NCBI GenBank assembly: GCA_017469785.1
Contig: JAFUFU010000025.1
Span: forward strand, 1 to 64,000
Reading direction: 5' to 3'
Length of the DNA: 64,000 nucleotides
Origin: Treponema sp.
GTDB lineage: Bacteria > Spirochaetota > Spirochaetia > Treponematales > Treponemataceae
Within the stretch, counting starts at the first letter, position 1; every line of letters starts with the position of its first letter. Shown here one piece after another: positions 50,072 to 58,349 of this stretch. Position numbers and translations under genes: made by a program. The notes beneath the pieces were generated by a model that saw only the letters and a list, made by a program, of their open reading frames with translations, made no database searches and had not been told where the DNA came from.

Positions 50072-51205
50072 CTACGGATTTACTGTTGTGTTATAAACTG
50101 TTGTGAGTTTTCCGTCTGCACCTTTTACAAGCTCAACGATAACTGCGCCCTTGACCGGGTTGTGCTTTTCGTTGAATGTGAGGTGGCCGGTAACATAGTC
50201 GCCATTTGTTGCCTCAAGGGCAGTGCGGACTGCCTCAGAATCTGAACTGCCAGCCTTTTCGATAGCGTCGCGGAGCATGTAAACTGAGTCGTAGCCCAAA
50301 GCTGCGAAAGAAGTCGGTGTGAGGCTGTATTTTGCCTTGTAGTTCGTTACGAAATTCTGAACTTTTGGCTCTGTTGAGTCAGCCGCATAGTGATTAGAGT
50401 AGAATCCGTTGAGAACCTCGTCGCCAGCGTTTTCGGTGAGACCGTCCCATCCGTCAGCGCCGACAATTGGAGTGTTGATGCCCTGAGCGCGGAGCTGTTT
50501 TACGATGAGGGCGACCGTTGAGTAGTAGTCAGGAAGATAAACTACATCCGGGTTTGCGTTCTTGATTTTTGTGAGCTGGGCGTTGAAGTCTTTGTCGCCG
50601 GTTGAGTATGTTTCCAGAGAAATGATTTCGCCGCCGTTAGCCTCGAAAGATGCCTTGAAGTTCTCTGTGAGACCCACTGAATAGTCATTTGAAATGTCGT
50701 AGAGAATTGCGGCTTTTTTTGCGCCAAGAGTTTCAGAAGCGAATTTTCCGCCGACAGTTCCCTGGAAAGGATCATCGTAGCAGGCGCGGAAGATGTAGTT
50801 TCCTGCGTCTGTGAGAGCCGGTGCTGTTGCGGCAGGAGCAATCTGAACGATTTTCTGAGCCTGTGCCAGCGGGCTGATTGCGATTGCGCATCCTGATGTG
50901 AGTGAGCCGATGATGAGCTTAACGCCGTCTTTTGTGACGAGCTTTTTGTAAGCGGAAACAGATTTTTCTGCCGCGCCCTCATCATCTTCAGCGATAAGTT
51001 CAATCTGCTTGCCGTTGATTCCGCCGGCCGCGTTGATTTCGTTTACGGCAAGTTCGATGCCGTTTTTGCAGTCACCGCCGTATACAGCGTACTGTCCTGA
51101 GAGAGGGCCGACTGAGCCGATTTTGATAGTTGAACCTTTTGAGTTACATCCGATTAAAGACAAGACAGCGATTGTCAGTGCCGCAATGCTTTTGACCATT
51201 TTCAT
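50072..51205 (-). CDS. livJ: branched-chain amino acid ABC transporter substrate-binding protein
   Basis: A 377-aa type I periplasmic binding lipoprotein (LSLIGC lipobox, Cys near 20). Marks: IKIGSVGPLSGQYAVYGGDCKNGIELAVNEINAAGGINGKQIELIAEDDEG, then LIGSLTSGCAIAISPLAQ. TGGAGG before ATG 51205 favours it over GTG 51220. Partner of LivHMGF, though 6 kb away. Confidence 0.95.
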   Translation of the reverse strand: MKMVKSIAALTIAVLSLIGCNSKGSTIKIGSVGPLSGQYAVYGGDCKNGIELAVNEINAAGGINGKQIELIAEDDEGAAEKSVSAYKKLVTKDGVKLIIGSLTSGCAIAISPLAQAQKIVQIAPAATAPALTDAGNYIFRACYDDPFQGTVGGKFASETLGAKKAAILYDISNDYSVGLTENFKASFEANGGEIISLETYSTGDKDFNAQLTKIKNANPDVVYLPDYYSTVALIVKQLRAQGINTPIVGADGWDGLTENAGDEVLNGFYSNHYAADSTEPKVQNFVTNYKAKYSLTPTSFAALGYDSVYMLRDAIEKAGSSDSEAVRTALEATNGDYVTGHLTFNEKHNPVKGAVIVELVKGADGKLTTVYNTTVNP

Positions 51206-51274
51206 TTTGTGCCTCCACAATTTTATATGAAGACAATTTTAATGAAACTCTACAGGCTTGTCGATAAGGCGCTC

Positions 51275-51607
51275 TTACTGGAGCTTTTTCCACTCAGAAA
51301 CGATGAAAATGCCGTCTTTAAGGACATTCAGTCCGTTTCCCTGTGATTTGTCGATTGTGCCGGTGAATTGCAGGGCAAAGCCCTGCTCCTTTTCGATATC
51401 CTCGATTGTGAAAGGAGCGTTTTCTTCGACCTGCAGCGTGTACAGATATCCGTCGGCAGTTTCGATTCCCGGGAATTCAAATGGAGCGTTTCCGTAATAT
51501 TTGATATGCCCTGTCACAGTTTCAGGAGCGCGGCCTCCGAATGCAGAGACAATGGTCACCGAGGCCAGGAGAAGCAAAGCGATGCAAATTGATTTTTTAT
51601 TTTTCAT
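51275..51607 (-). CDS. small exported beta-rich protein
   Basis: A 110-aa protein with a signal peptide (ICIALLLLASVTIVSAFG). The mature part (TVTGHIKYYGNAPFEFPGIETADGYLYTLQVEEN... LQFTGTIDKSQGN) looks like a small OB- or beta-barrel fold. It lies 7 nt downstream of the M30-like peptidase gene on the same strand and may be cotranscribed. Conserved in treponemes as far as I recall. Confidence 0.55.
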   Translation of the reverse strand: MKNKKSICIALLLLASVTIVSAFGGRAPETVTGHIKYYGNAPFEFPGIETADGYLYTLQVEENAPFTIEDIEKEQGFALQFTGTIDKSQGNGLNVLKDGIFIVSEWKKLQ

Positions 51608-51614
51608 CTTAAAC

Positions 51615-53411
51615 CTACTTAATATAAAGGAATAATTTCATGCCGGTTTTGGTATAACCGCTCTTTGAACTGAAGGTAATCGTGTAGCTGTTTGTTCCAG
51701 ACGGAATGACAGCGCTTTTTCGTTTTAAGGCCATTCCATATGACTGAGAAATGGAGGTCAAAAGAGTATTTGCGTTAAATACCAGCGGCCCGAAATACTT
51801 GTATTGTGAATCAATGTAAGAAGCGCCGATTTCACTTTCACTGTATTGCCTATAGGTAAGTGACTTCCCAGGAATTAGCGCGGCGTTCAAGTCATACATT
51901 GATGAAGACTCCCACAGGTTGATGGCTGTCATAGGATAATCGTAAGTCGTGCTTTCGCTTGAATAGGTGATTGTTTTGGCCGCATCTTTATTGAAGGTGT
52001 ATTCTGAATCTTTACCGTAGCAGGCCTTGATGAACTGAGCGAACAAATCGTCAAAAGTGAAGCTTGTTCCATTTAATTCGTTGACGGCCGCCACGATACA
52101 TTCGTTGTTTGTCTTTTCGTTCGACATCATTTCCTTGACCAGGGCCGCTCCCCCGTACTGACGGCAGAGCCATGAGCCGAAAGCGTAGGCATTTGCATAG
52201 GCAAGCGATGAATTGTCGTAACCGCGGATGCCGCATCCGAAGTATTCAATCATGAATTGCAACATTCTGGACTTTGGAGAATCCTTGTCTTCAATCGTGT
52301 AGCCTTTGTCCGTCAGGAATTTCTGCATCATGTCTTCACAGAGCATGGAAAGCATTTCGTTGAAATTTGTGTCGGTGTCATTGCCTTTCACACCGAAGTG
52401 AACCATGTGCTGGAATTCATGTGCCAGCGTGGAAATAATTGTATTAACAGATTCCTCCTGAGTTGCGAAGAATGAATCGACATAAAAATACTTTCCCTGA
52501 TTTGAATAGGAATAAAGGTCTTTTGCATAATAGTCGCCGGATGAGAAGAAGCCAAGGACATTGCCCTCTTCACCGTCTGCGAACAAGTCATAAATTACGA
52601 TATTGATTTTTTCACCAGTATCGCTCACTTCTGTCATGGGGCTGGTAGTGTATTCTCCCGAAAGAAGGGAGGTGGAAACATAGTTTGTATAAATTTCATC
52701 TGATTCTTTGCCGAAAACATTGGTCACGACCGGATAAAAGGCAGCGAAAGCGGCGGCGAATTTTCCTGCCAGATTCTGTTTTTCGGTATCGCTTGTAAGG
52801 TATTTATCACTGTTCACGACCCACACATTGCAGGTGTCGTTGACGGCCCAGAGTGTCGCGGACGCTTCGCGGCGGGCTGTATCATCGCTACTTGAGTCTG
52901 CAATAAATACGCTCTTTGTGGTGCCAACCTCTCGGACGATTTGAGTTACCGAATATGATGGAGAAGCGATTGATCTGGCGGAAGAGAATTCATTTGGATT
53001 CGGTTTGAAATTGTAGCCGACGTAATGCTTGAACCTTCCTGAGGATACTTTTTTTGCGGCCGCTACTTCCTGTAAAGGCTCTTCTGATTCTTCTGCCGCA
53101 CTGCGGTTTGAATTCGTGCTGGACATATATTTGATGTAGTCTGCTGCGATGGAAGAGTCCGAGGTGTTGACTTCTGCAAGGTAGAGATTTTTGCCGCCGA
53201 TATCTCCGGAAATCGTAATGGAATTCACGGATTCATCAACGATAAATGTGTCTCTTCCGCTGGAATTGTATGTCCATGTATCTGTTGATGTGAAGGAAAC
53301 ATCGTCGAGACCAAGAAGTCTTCTGATGGTATCGCTTCCTTCGCCTGAAAAATCACATCCTGTCAGCCCGAGCAGTGAAAGTGAGATAAGTCCGAGAATA
53401 AGTTTTTTCAT
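51615..53411 (-). CDS. M30-like zinc metallopeptidase lipoprotein 1
   Basis: A 598-aa lipoprotein (LTGC lipobox). The zinc motif is STLAHEFQHMVHFG (HExxH as HEFQH), with a downstream acidic NEMLSMLCEDMMQ as likely third ligand region, as in hyicolysin-type M30 peptidases. CGGAG before ATG 53411 supports that start over GTG 53417. Paralogue at 53500: same order of domains, GDISGKNLY near the N-terminus and FGSWLCRQYGGAALVKEMMSN. Probably surface or periplasmic. Confidence 0.85.
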   Translation of the reverse strand: MKKLILGLISLSLLGLTGCDFSGEGSDTIRRLLGLDDVSFTSTDTWTYNSSGRDTFIVDESVNSITISGDIGGKNLYLAEVNTSDSSIAADYIKYMSSTNSNRSAAEESEEPLQEVAAAKKVSSGRFKHYVGYNFKPNPNEFSSARSIASPSYSVTQIVREVGTTKSVFIADSSSDDTARREASATLWAVNDTCNVWVVNSDKYLTSDTEKQNLAGKFAAAFAAFYPVVTNVFGKESDEIYTNYVSTSLLSGEYTTSPMTEVSDTGEKINIVIYDLFADGEEGNVLGFFSSGDYYAKDLYSYSNQGKYFYVDSFFATQEESVNTIISTLAHEFQHMVHFGVKGNDTDTNFNEMLSMLCEDMMQKFLTDKGYTIEDKDSPKSRMLQFMIEYFGCGIRGYDNSSLAYANAYAFGSWLCRQYGGAALVKEMMSNEKTNNECIVAAVNELNGTSFTFDDLFAQFIKACYGKDSEYTFNKDAAKTITYSSESTTYDYPMTAINLWESSSMYDLNAALIPGKSLTYRQYSESEIGASYIDSQYKYFGPLVFNANTLLTSISQSYGMALKRKSAVIPSGTNSYTITFSSKSGYTKTGMKLFLYIK

Positions 53412-53499
53412 AAACACTCCGTGTGTAAATCCTTACAAAAATCAGAAGAAGTTCTGAAATCTGTAAGTTATTATAACTTATTCTTAAAATAAATTCCTA

Positions 53500-55125
53500 C
53501 TATTTCACGTAAATATACATCAACAGGCTTGAATTTGTTTTTCCTGAATCGGAGTTGAAAGAGAGCGTCACAGTATTTCCGTCAATTTCGCCGAATGTTT
53601 TGAGGAAGATTCCATAAGACGGGGCGATTTCTGTAATCGCGTCGTTTTCAAAGATGGTCATTGTCTCGCCGAGATTAGTGATTTCCGTGAGATTGATATT
53701 GCGCATGGGGTAGTCATAGCCGTCTTCTGAGCGTATTGTCTGGGGAGCGTCCTTGTTCCTTGCGCTCAGTTCACCATCGAAGCAAGCCGCGATGAATTCC
53801 TGGAACAAGTCATCAAAAGTGAATGCGCGGCCTTCGATTGCGCTTACGGCGGCCGCAATGCATTCATTGTTTGCCTTTCCGTTCGACATCATTTCTTTTA
53901 TGAGAGCCGCTCCGCCGTATTGACGGGCAAGCCATGCTCCGAAAGCGTAGGCGTTTGAATATGACTGGAGCGATGTTGCCTGTCCCCGGATTCCGGCGTC
54001 ATAGTAGTGTGAAAGGAATCTTCTGAGCCTGTTTTTTGGTGTGTATGCGTCCTGAACATTGAGGTATTCCTGCATCATGTCCTCGCAGAGCATGGAAAGC
54101 ATTTCGTTGAAATTCGAGTCGCTTGCCTGTTGATTCATAGCCTTGACGGAAAAGTTAATCATGTGCTGGAATTCATGGGCGATGGTCGAAAGTGTGTATT
54201 CAAGATTTTTTGTTGCCAGATATGAGTCAATGTAGAGATATTTTCCTTCGTTTGAGCTGTCGATTTCTTTTCCGCTTACCGTAAGGCCGTTCTTGAAATA
54301 GTCGCGGTTTGAGAACATTCCGATTACCTTGCCTGAAATGCCGTCATTGTACAGGTCGTACATTACGATGTTCACTTTTGTGCCAGTCTCGCTGAACTCA
54401 TTCATAGAAGCAAAGTCGCCCTCTGATGTCACATAAATCAAGTCAGATTCCTTTCCGAAGACCTTGCATACAACCGGATGCATTTTGGCGAATTTCTGCG
54501 CGTAAGTTTCAGCAACTTCTTTTCGCTTGCTCTGGGGAATGTGTTTTTCGTCATCCACAATCCACACATTGCAGATTTCATTTACAGCATAGAGGGTTGC
54601 TGATTTTTTTATGGAAGAATCTTTATATTCAGAAAGAAACAATGTCTTTTTTGACTCGAAAGGAACTTCCTCGATTCTGTGAGCTTTTCTGGCCGGTTCA
54701 CTGGCGGCAGCGCGCGCGCTTGATGCTGAAAAAACCGGAGTGATGTCATCTTCATGGTGGCAGGTAAAAAATTCCTCGTCAGCGTGGGAATGTGTGTCAT
54801 GCGTGATGTTGCGCGAAACAACTGCGGCTGAGCGCGCGTTCTGTGAAACGATGTATCTGACGTATTTGCCTGAGATTTCGTTTGAGCTTGTGTTTACCAT
54901 GGCGTAGTAAAGATTTTTTCCTGAAATATCGCCGGAGAGGGTAACAGAGGCGACAGAGGCATCAACCGTATAAATCTCAGAATTTGAGGAAACCGAAAAT
55001 GACGCTGAATTTGAGGGAGTGATTGTTGCCGATGAGGAAGAAGGTGACTCGAATGAATCTTCCTCATCGAACTGGCAGGCGACCAAAGAAAACGCCACAA
55101 AGCAGACAAAAAGTAATCTCTTCAT
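53500..55125 (-). CDS. M30-like zinc metallopeptidase lipoprotein 2
   Basis: A 541-aa lipoprotein (SLVAC lipobox). HEFQHM in STIAHEFQHMINFS and NEMLSMLCEDMMQ give the zinc site. A His/Asp-rich loop near residue 110 (HDTHSHADEEFFTCHHEDD) is absent from paralogue 1 and may bind metal. The tandem arrangement shows a local duplication. The two together may process surface proteins or host substrates. Confidence 0.85.
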   Translation of the reverse strand: MKRLLFVCFVAFSLVACQFDEEDSFESPSSSSATITPSNSASFSVSSNSEIYTVDASVASVTLSGDISGKNLYYAMVNTSSNEISGKYVRYIVSQNARSAAVVSRNITHDTHSHADEEFFTCHHEDDITPVFSASSARAAASEPARKAHRIEEVPFESKKTLFLSEYKDSSIKKSATLYAVNEICNVWIVDDEKHIPQSKRKEVAETYAQKFAKMHPVVCKVFGKESDLIYVTSEGDFASMNEFSETGTKVNIVMYDLYNDGISGKVIGMFSNRDYFKNGLTVSGKEIDSSNEGKYLYIDSYLATKNLEYTLSTIAHEFQHMINFSVKAMNQQASDSNFNEMLSMLCEDMMQEYLNVQDAYTPKNRLRRFLSHYYDAGIRGQATSLQSYSNAYAFGAWLARQYGGAALIKEMMSNGKANNECIAAAVSAIEGRAFTFDDLFQEFIAACFDGELSARNKDAPQTIRSEDGYDYPMRNINLTEITNLGETMTIFENDAITEIAPSYGIFLKTFGEIDGNTVTLSFNSDSGKTNSSLLMYIYVK

Positions 55126-55270
55126 AACAAAATGCTCCTAACCGTGCTTTCGCACAAAATCACTTTTTGACTGACTTATTTATGGAACATTTTGTTTAAG
55201 CTTTATGAATAGTTACTTAAATTTATGCAAACTATTATAATATAATTCAAATAAAAATCAAGGACTTGCC

Positions 55271-56009
55271 ATGAATATTTGTCTTTTTACTCACGAAGAA
55301 ATTAGGAATCCGCTTCCCAAAAATGATGATCGGGCAAAACACATCATTAAGGTCCTTCATAAAAATACCGGTGATACCTTTGACGCCGGAATCATCGGCT
55401 GGGGCTGCAGGAACTGCCACGATTACAGAAATTTCCCAATCTGGGGAGATTTTCTTTGATTTTGAGCCGAAGACGGCTGGCAAAAAGCTTTATCCCCTCA
55501 CGCTCATTATCGGGTTTCCACGGCCCATCCAGCTCAGGCGGCTTTTGCGGGATGTCGCGGGGCTGGGTGCTCAGAAGGTAATTCTATGCGCTACCGATTT
55601 GACAGAAAAATCCTATCTTGATTCAAACGTGGTCGCAGACGGAAGCGCATATAAAATGCTTTTGGACGGAACTGCTCAGGCTGCCAGCACCCATGTTCCC
55701 GTTCTGGAAGTGGCAAAATCGCTGGACGAGCTTCTAAAGTCCGCAAATTTAGCCTGGGAAAACAGCTCAAAAATTGCCCTTGATAATCGGCGAGCTTCTT
55801 CGTCACTGCATGATTTTCTGGCCCACGAGTCGGCTCATTCGGTGATTGCGGCCATCGGAAGCGAGCGGGGGTGGACTGAGCGGGAGAGGGATTTACTTGA
55901 GTCCGCGGGATTTTCCCTCTGCTCCATGGGAACACGAATCCTTCGCACCGAGACTGCCGCAACGGTTGCAAGCTCAATCATTCTTGACGCGATGGGCTTT
56001 CTTCAATAG
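55271..56009 (+). pseudogene. RsmE-like 16S rRNA methyltransferase, frameshifted
   Basis: The first frame starts at ATG 55271 behind AAGGA (MNICLFTHEEIRNPLPKNDDRAKHIIKVLHKNTGDTFDAGIIG). After about 55402 the RsmE sequence continues in the +1 frame (AAGTATITEISQSGEIFFDFEP... LTLIIGFPRPIQLRRLLRDVAGLGAQKV, ALDNRRASSS, IAAIGSERGWTERERDLLESAGF... RILRTETAA). One extra base, probably T in ATCGGCTGGGGC, accounts for this. RsmE methylates U1498 of 16S rRNA. A second rsmE starts at 63578, so this copy may be dispensable. Confidence 0.85.
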
Positions 56010-56040
56010 AATATTTATCAGTTTTACAAGTATCCTTAAT

Positions 56041-56139
56041 GGTCGATTAGCTCATAGGGAGCGACCCGTCAGGGGCAAAACCTGCGAGGCAGGTTTTGAG
56101 CGATTCTCGGAAAAATCTATGATTTTTTCGTGGTAGAGT
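56041..56139 (+). pseudogene. 5' part of outer tRNA-Val-like gene, with element E3 inside
   Basis: GGTCGATTAGCTCA (56041-56054) and GTGGTAGAG (56130-56138) are the acceptor and D-arm of a tRNA-Val, separated by a 75-bp three-hairpin element (56055-56129). Its 3' part is about 56370-56390 (TTCGATCCTAGTATCGACC). Left flank plus acceptor (56031-56047) is complementary to 56384-56400 over 17 bp. Confidence 0.8.
56055..56129 (+). repeat. three-hairpin element E3 in tRNA
   Basis: TAGGGAGCGA, CCC-GTCA-GGG, AAAACCTGC-GAG-GCAGGTTTT, linker GAGCGATTCTCGG, GAAAAATC-TAT-GATTTTTTC. Compared with E1, both sides of the GAG stem changed (T-A to C-G) and the last stem is entirely different. Confidence 0.88.
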
Positions 56140-56148
56140 ATTTTTGGT

Positions 56149-56180
56149 GGTCAATTAACTCAGTGGTAGAGTGTGTGGTT
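56149..56180 (+). pseudogene. 5' part of middle tRNA-Val-like gene
   Basis: GGTCAATTAACTCAGTGGTA and GAGTG: acceptor and D-arm. Its 3' part is about 56297-56346 (TTTCACACGGTAG, ACTGGTTCGAACCCAGT, ATTGACC). 56139-56155 pairs with 56340-56356 over 17 bp. The gene is split between D-arm and anticodon arm by the intact tRNA. Confidence 0.75.
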
Positions 56181-56203
56181 TACGATGATTGTGTGTTTTT
56201 AAT

Positions 56204-56275
56204 GGTCGATTAGCTCAGTGGTAGAGCGCTACCTTCACACGGTAGATGTCACTAGTTCGATCCTAGTATCGACCA
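56204..56275 (+). tRNA. tRNA-Val (CAC)
   Basis: 72 nt. Acceptor GGTCGAT/ATCGACC, D-arm GCTC-AGTGGTA-GAGC, anticodon arm CTACC-TTCACAC-GGTAG with anticodon CAC (56236-56238), variable loop ATGTC, T-arm ACTAG-TTCGATC-CTAGT, discriminator A. CCA is not encoded. The flanks extend the acceptor stem to 17 bp (56194-56210 with 56268-56284). Confidence 0.95.
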
Positions 56276-56294
56276 TTAAAAACATCCTATAAAG

Positions 56295-56395
56295 GTAAAG
56301 CCACTTTCACACGGTAGAAGTCACTGGTTCGAACCCAGTATTGACCACCAAAAATATTTGCGCTCCCGCGGTTCGATCCTAGTATCGACCATTAA
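56295..56395 (+). pseudogene. 3' parts of the middle and outer tRNA-Val-like genes
   Basis: 56297-56347 keeps a valine anticodon arm (TTTCACACGGTAG), the T-arm ACTGG-TTCGAAC-CCAGT and ATTGACC. 56371-56391 keeps TTCGATC, CTAGT and ATCGACC of the outer gene. They mirror the two 5' parts, in nested order. Confidence 0.75.
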
Positions 56396-56432
56396 GGATA
56401 TTTTTTTGTCTTTCAGCATTTTTCTATTTAAA

Positions 56433-56461
56433 ATAAAAAACCGCCCTCGATTGAGAGCGGT
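56433..56461 (-). terminator. terminator of flaB
   Basis: On the minus strand ACCGCTCTCAATCGAGGGCGGT followed by TTTTTTATTTT. Short stem-loop with a strong T-run, 28 nt after the flagellin stop. Confidence 0.9.
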
Positions 56462-56488
56462 ATCTGCTGTTTTATGCAGCTATTAGGC

Positions 56489-57349
56489 TTATCGGAGCAA
56501 GCTCAAGACTGACTGTGACTGCTGGTTTGCCTGAGCAATCATAGCTGTTCCTGCCTGCTGGAGGACCTGGTTCTTTGTGAAGTCTACCATTTCCTTAGCC
56601 ATATCAGTATCACGGATGCGTGACTCAGAAGCCTGGAGGTTCTCAGCACCGATGTCGAGTCCGACTACTGTCTTCTCGAGGCGGTTCTGGTAAGCACCGA
56701 GGTCTGCACGCTGCTTGTTAATCTTTTTGAGAGCTTCGTCCAAAGTTCCGATTGCGCGGTTAGCTGAATCAGGATCTTCGAGAGACATAATCTCTTCGTT
56801 TCCAACGTTGCGGAGTCCGAGAGCACCAGCTGTCATTGTACCGATGTAAGCCTGGATGCGCTGATCCATGTTAGCGCCAACGTGGAACCACATAGAAGCT
56901 GTAACAGAGTTTTCGCCTGTTGAGCGAGCGAAACGACCAGTCAAGAGGTTCATGCCGTTGAACTGAGCCTGTGAAGCGATTCGGTCAACCTCAGCGATGA
57001 GAGCTGAAACTTCAACCTGAATCTGCATGCGGTCTTCATCGGTATAGATACCGTTTGATGACTGAACTGCGAGTTCGCGGATTCGCTGAACGATGTCAGT
57101 TGTCTCCTGAAGGTATCCTTCAGTTGTCTGGATGAACGAAATTGCGTTCTGAGCGTTCTCAGAAGCTTTGTTCATACCGCGAATCTGTGCGCGCATTTTC
57201 TCAGATACTGCAAGGCCTGAAGCATCATCGCCAGCACGGTTGATTTTCATACCAGATGAAAGTTTTTCCATGTTTTTGGTGTTGCTCAACTCTGTAAGAC
57301 CTGTTGAACGCTGTGCAAACATCGCACTCATGTTGTGATTAATAACCAT
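56489..57349 (-). CDS. flaB: flagellin core protein FlaB
   Basis: A 286-aa flagellin of the spirochaete FlaB class: [52 protein letters not shown], and the C-terminal [51 protein letters not shown]. There is no variable D2/D3 region. It polymerises into the periplasmic flagellar filament core. AAGGAGAT precedes the start. Monocistronic, with its own sigma28-type promoter and terminator. Confidence 0.98.
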   Translation of the reverse strand: MVINHNMSAMFAQRSTGLTELSNTKNMEKLSSGMKINRAGDDASGLAVSEKMRAQIRGMNKASENAQNAISFIQTTEGYLQETTDIVQRIRELAVQSSNGIYTDEDRMQIQVEVSALIAEVDRIASQAQFNGMNLLTGRFARSTGENSVTASMWFHVGANMDQRIQAYIGTMTAGALGLRNVGNEEIMSLEDPDSANRAIGTLDEALKKINKQRADLGAYQNRLEKTVVGLDIGAENLQASESRIRDTDMAKEMVDFTKNQVLQQAGTAMIAQANQQSQSVLSLLR

Positions 57350-57459
57350 AGTTTTATCTCCTTATACTAACTACCTGGTTTTAACGACAGGTCTTCAGAT
57401 TTGAAACCTGTTGCCTGTTCTGGGCGCCCACCCACCGGGTTTTTGTGCCCCACAGTTAT

Positions 57460-57486
57460 AGTTTCGGAGTTTGAAAAATTTACTTA
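57460..57486 (-). promoter_or_regulatory. sigma28-like promoter of flaB
   Basis: On the minus strand TAAG-N15-CCGAAACT, against the sigma28 consensus TAAA-N15-GCCGATAA. It lies about 110 nt upstream of the ATG. The leader between them is long and GC-rich (hairpin around GGGCGCCCACCCACCGGG), possibly regulatory. Confidence 0.6.
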
Positions 57487-57621
57487 AGTGAATTTTTAAT
57501 TTTTTTTGATTTTTTTTATTTTTCTGGGGGGGGAAGTCTCCCCCTACGCGCCCATTTCATTGGTCGCTACCCTCTCTACGGGGGCTAGCCCCCGTAACGC
57601 CCCCTTCGATATAATGACCTT
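57487..57621. other. spacer with strong palindrome upstream of GNAT gene
   Basis: Holds TACGGGGGC-TA-GCCCCCGTA (57578-57597) and a run of eight G near 57526. TATAAT (57610-57615) lies 6 nt before ATG 57622, without a ribosome site. No gene. Confidence 0.6.
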
Positions 57622-58293
57622 ATGATTATTTGTCCTGCACAGCCTTTTGATATTTTCTCTATTATGAACATTGAGCGTCAGTCTTTTATCCCTGCCATAC
57701 AGGAAAAAAAGCGGGTTTTTGAAAAAAGGCTCAAACTCATTCCCGAAGGATTCCTCGTGCTCGCTGATTCCAGTGAGGAAGTGGTCAAGAAAAACAAAGT
57801 CGCCCTGGTTTGTGGCTATCTCTGTGCCGAGCGCTGGGATTCCCTGCCGGATTTTTCTGTCCTGGAAGGCTTGGGCGAAAAAGAGCGTAAATCTGCCCTT
57901 AAAAAGCTGGAAAAACGCTTTGAGCTGGGGCATAATCCCTTCCACACCCACAAAACAAATGGCTCAATTCTCTATATAAGCTCATTTGCGCTTTTAAAAG
58001 ACTACCGGGGCAAGGGCTTGGGCGAGAAATTCTTCATGAATTCAGTGGCGGCCCTCTGCTCGTCTCTGGGCGGAATCAAAAAAGTCCTGCTTCTCGTAGA
58101 TTCTGAATGGAAAAACGCACTGAAAATCTACGAAAAGTGCGGATTCAAGACAATCGGCAGCCTGGAAAAATTCTTCCCCACGATTCAAAAAAAAGAATTC
58201 GCTGACGGGCTTGTCATGGTGGCGGAAGCTGATTCCTTCAAAAACATTGAATTCTCTTCTAATTCAAATGATTTGGGCGGAATCCAAATTTAG
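57622..58293 (+). CDS. GNAT-family N-acetyltransferase
   Basis: A 223-aa protein. The acetyl-CoA loop lies in LLKDYRGKGLGEKFFMNSVAALCSSL (R/QxxGxG/A type), preceded by ILYISSFALL and followed by WKNALKIYEKCGFKTIGSL. N-terminal about 100 residues carry an extra helical insertion (LEGLGEKERKSALKKLEKRF). Substrate unknown. Probably leaderless. Confidence 0.85.
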   Translation: MIICPAQPFDIFSIMNIERQSFIPAIQEKKRVFEKRLKLIPEGFLVLADSSEEVVKKNKVALVCGYLCAERWDSLPDFSVLEGLGEKERKSALKKLEKRFELGHNPFHTHKTNGSILYISSFALLKDYRGKGLGEKFFMNSVAALCSSLGGIKKVLLLVDSEWKNALKIYEKCGFKTIGSLEKFFPTIQKKEFADGLVMVAEADSFKNIEFSSNSNDLGGIQI

Positions 58294-58349
58294 ACGCGGA
58301 TTAACGCAGATAATTGCTAATTGTCTGTCGCTTATTTATAATTTTGCCT

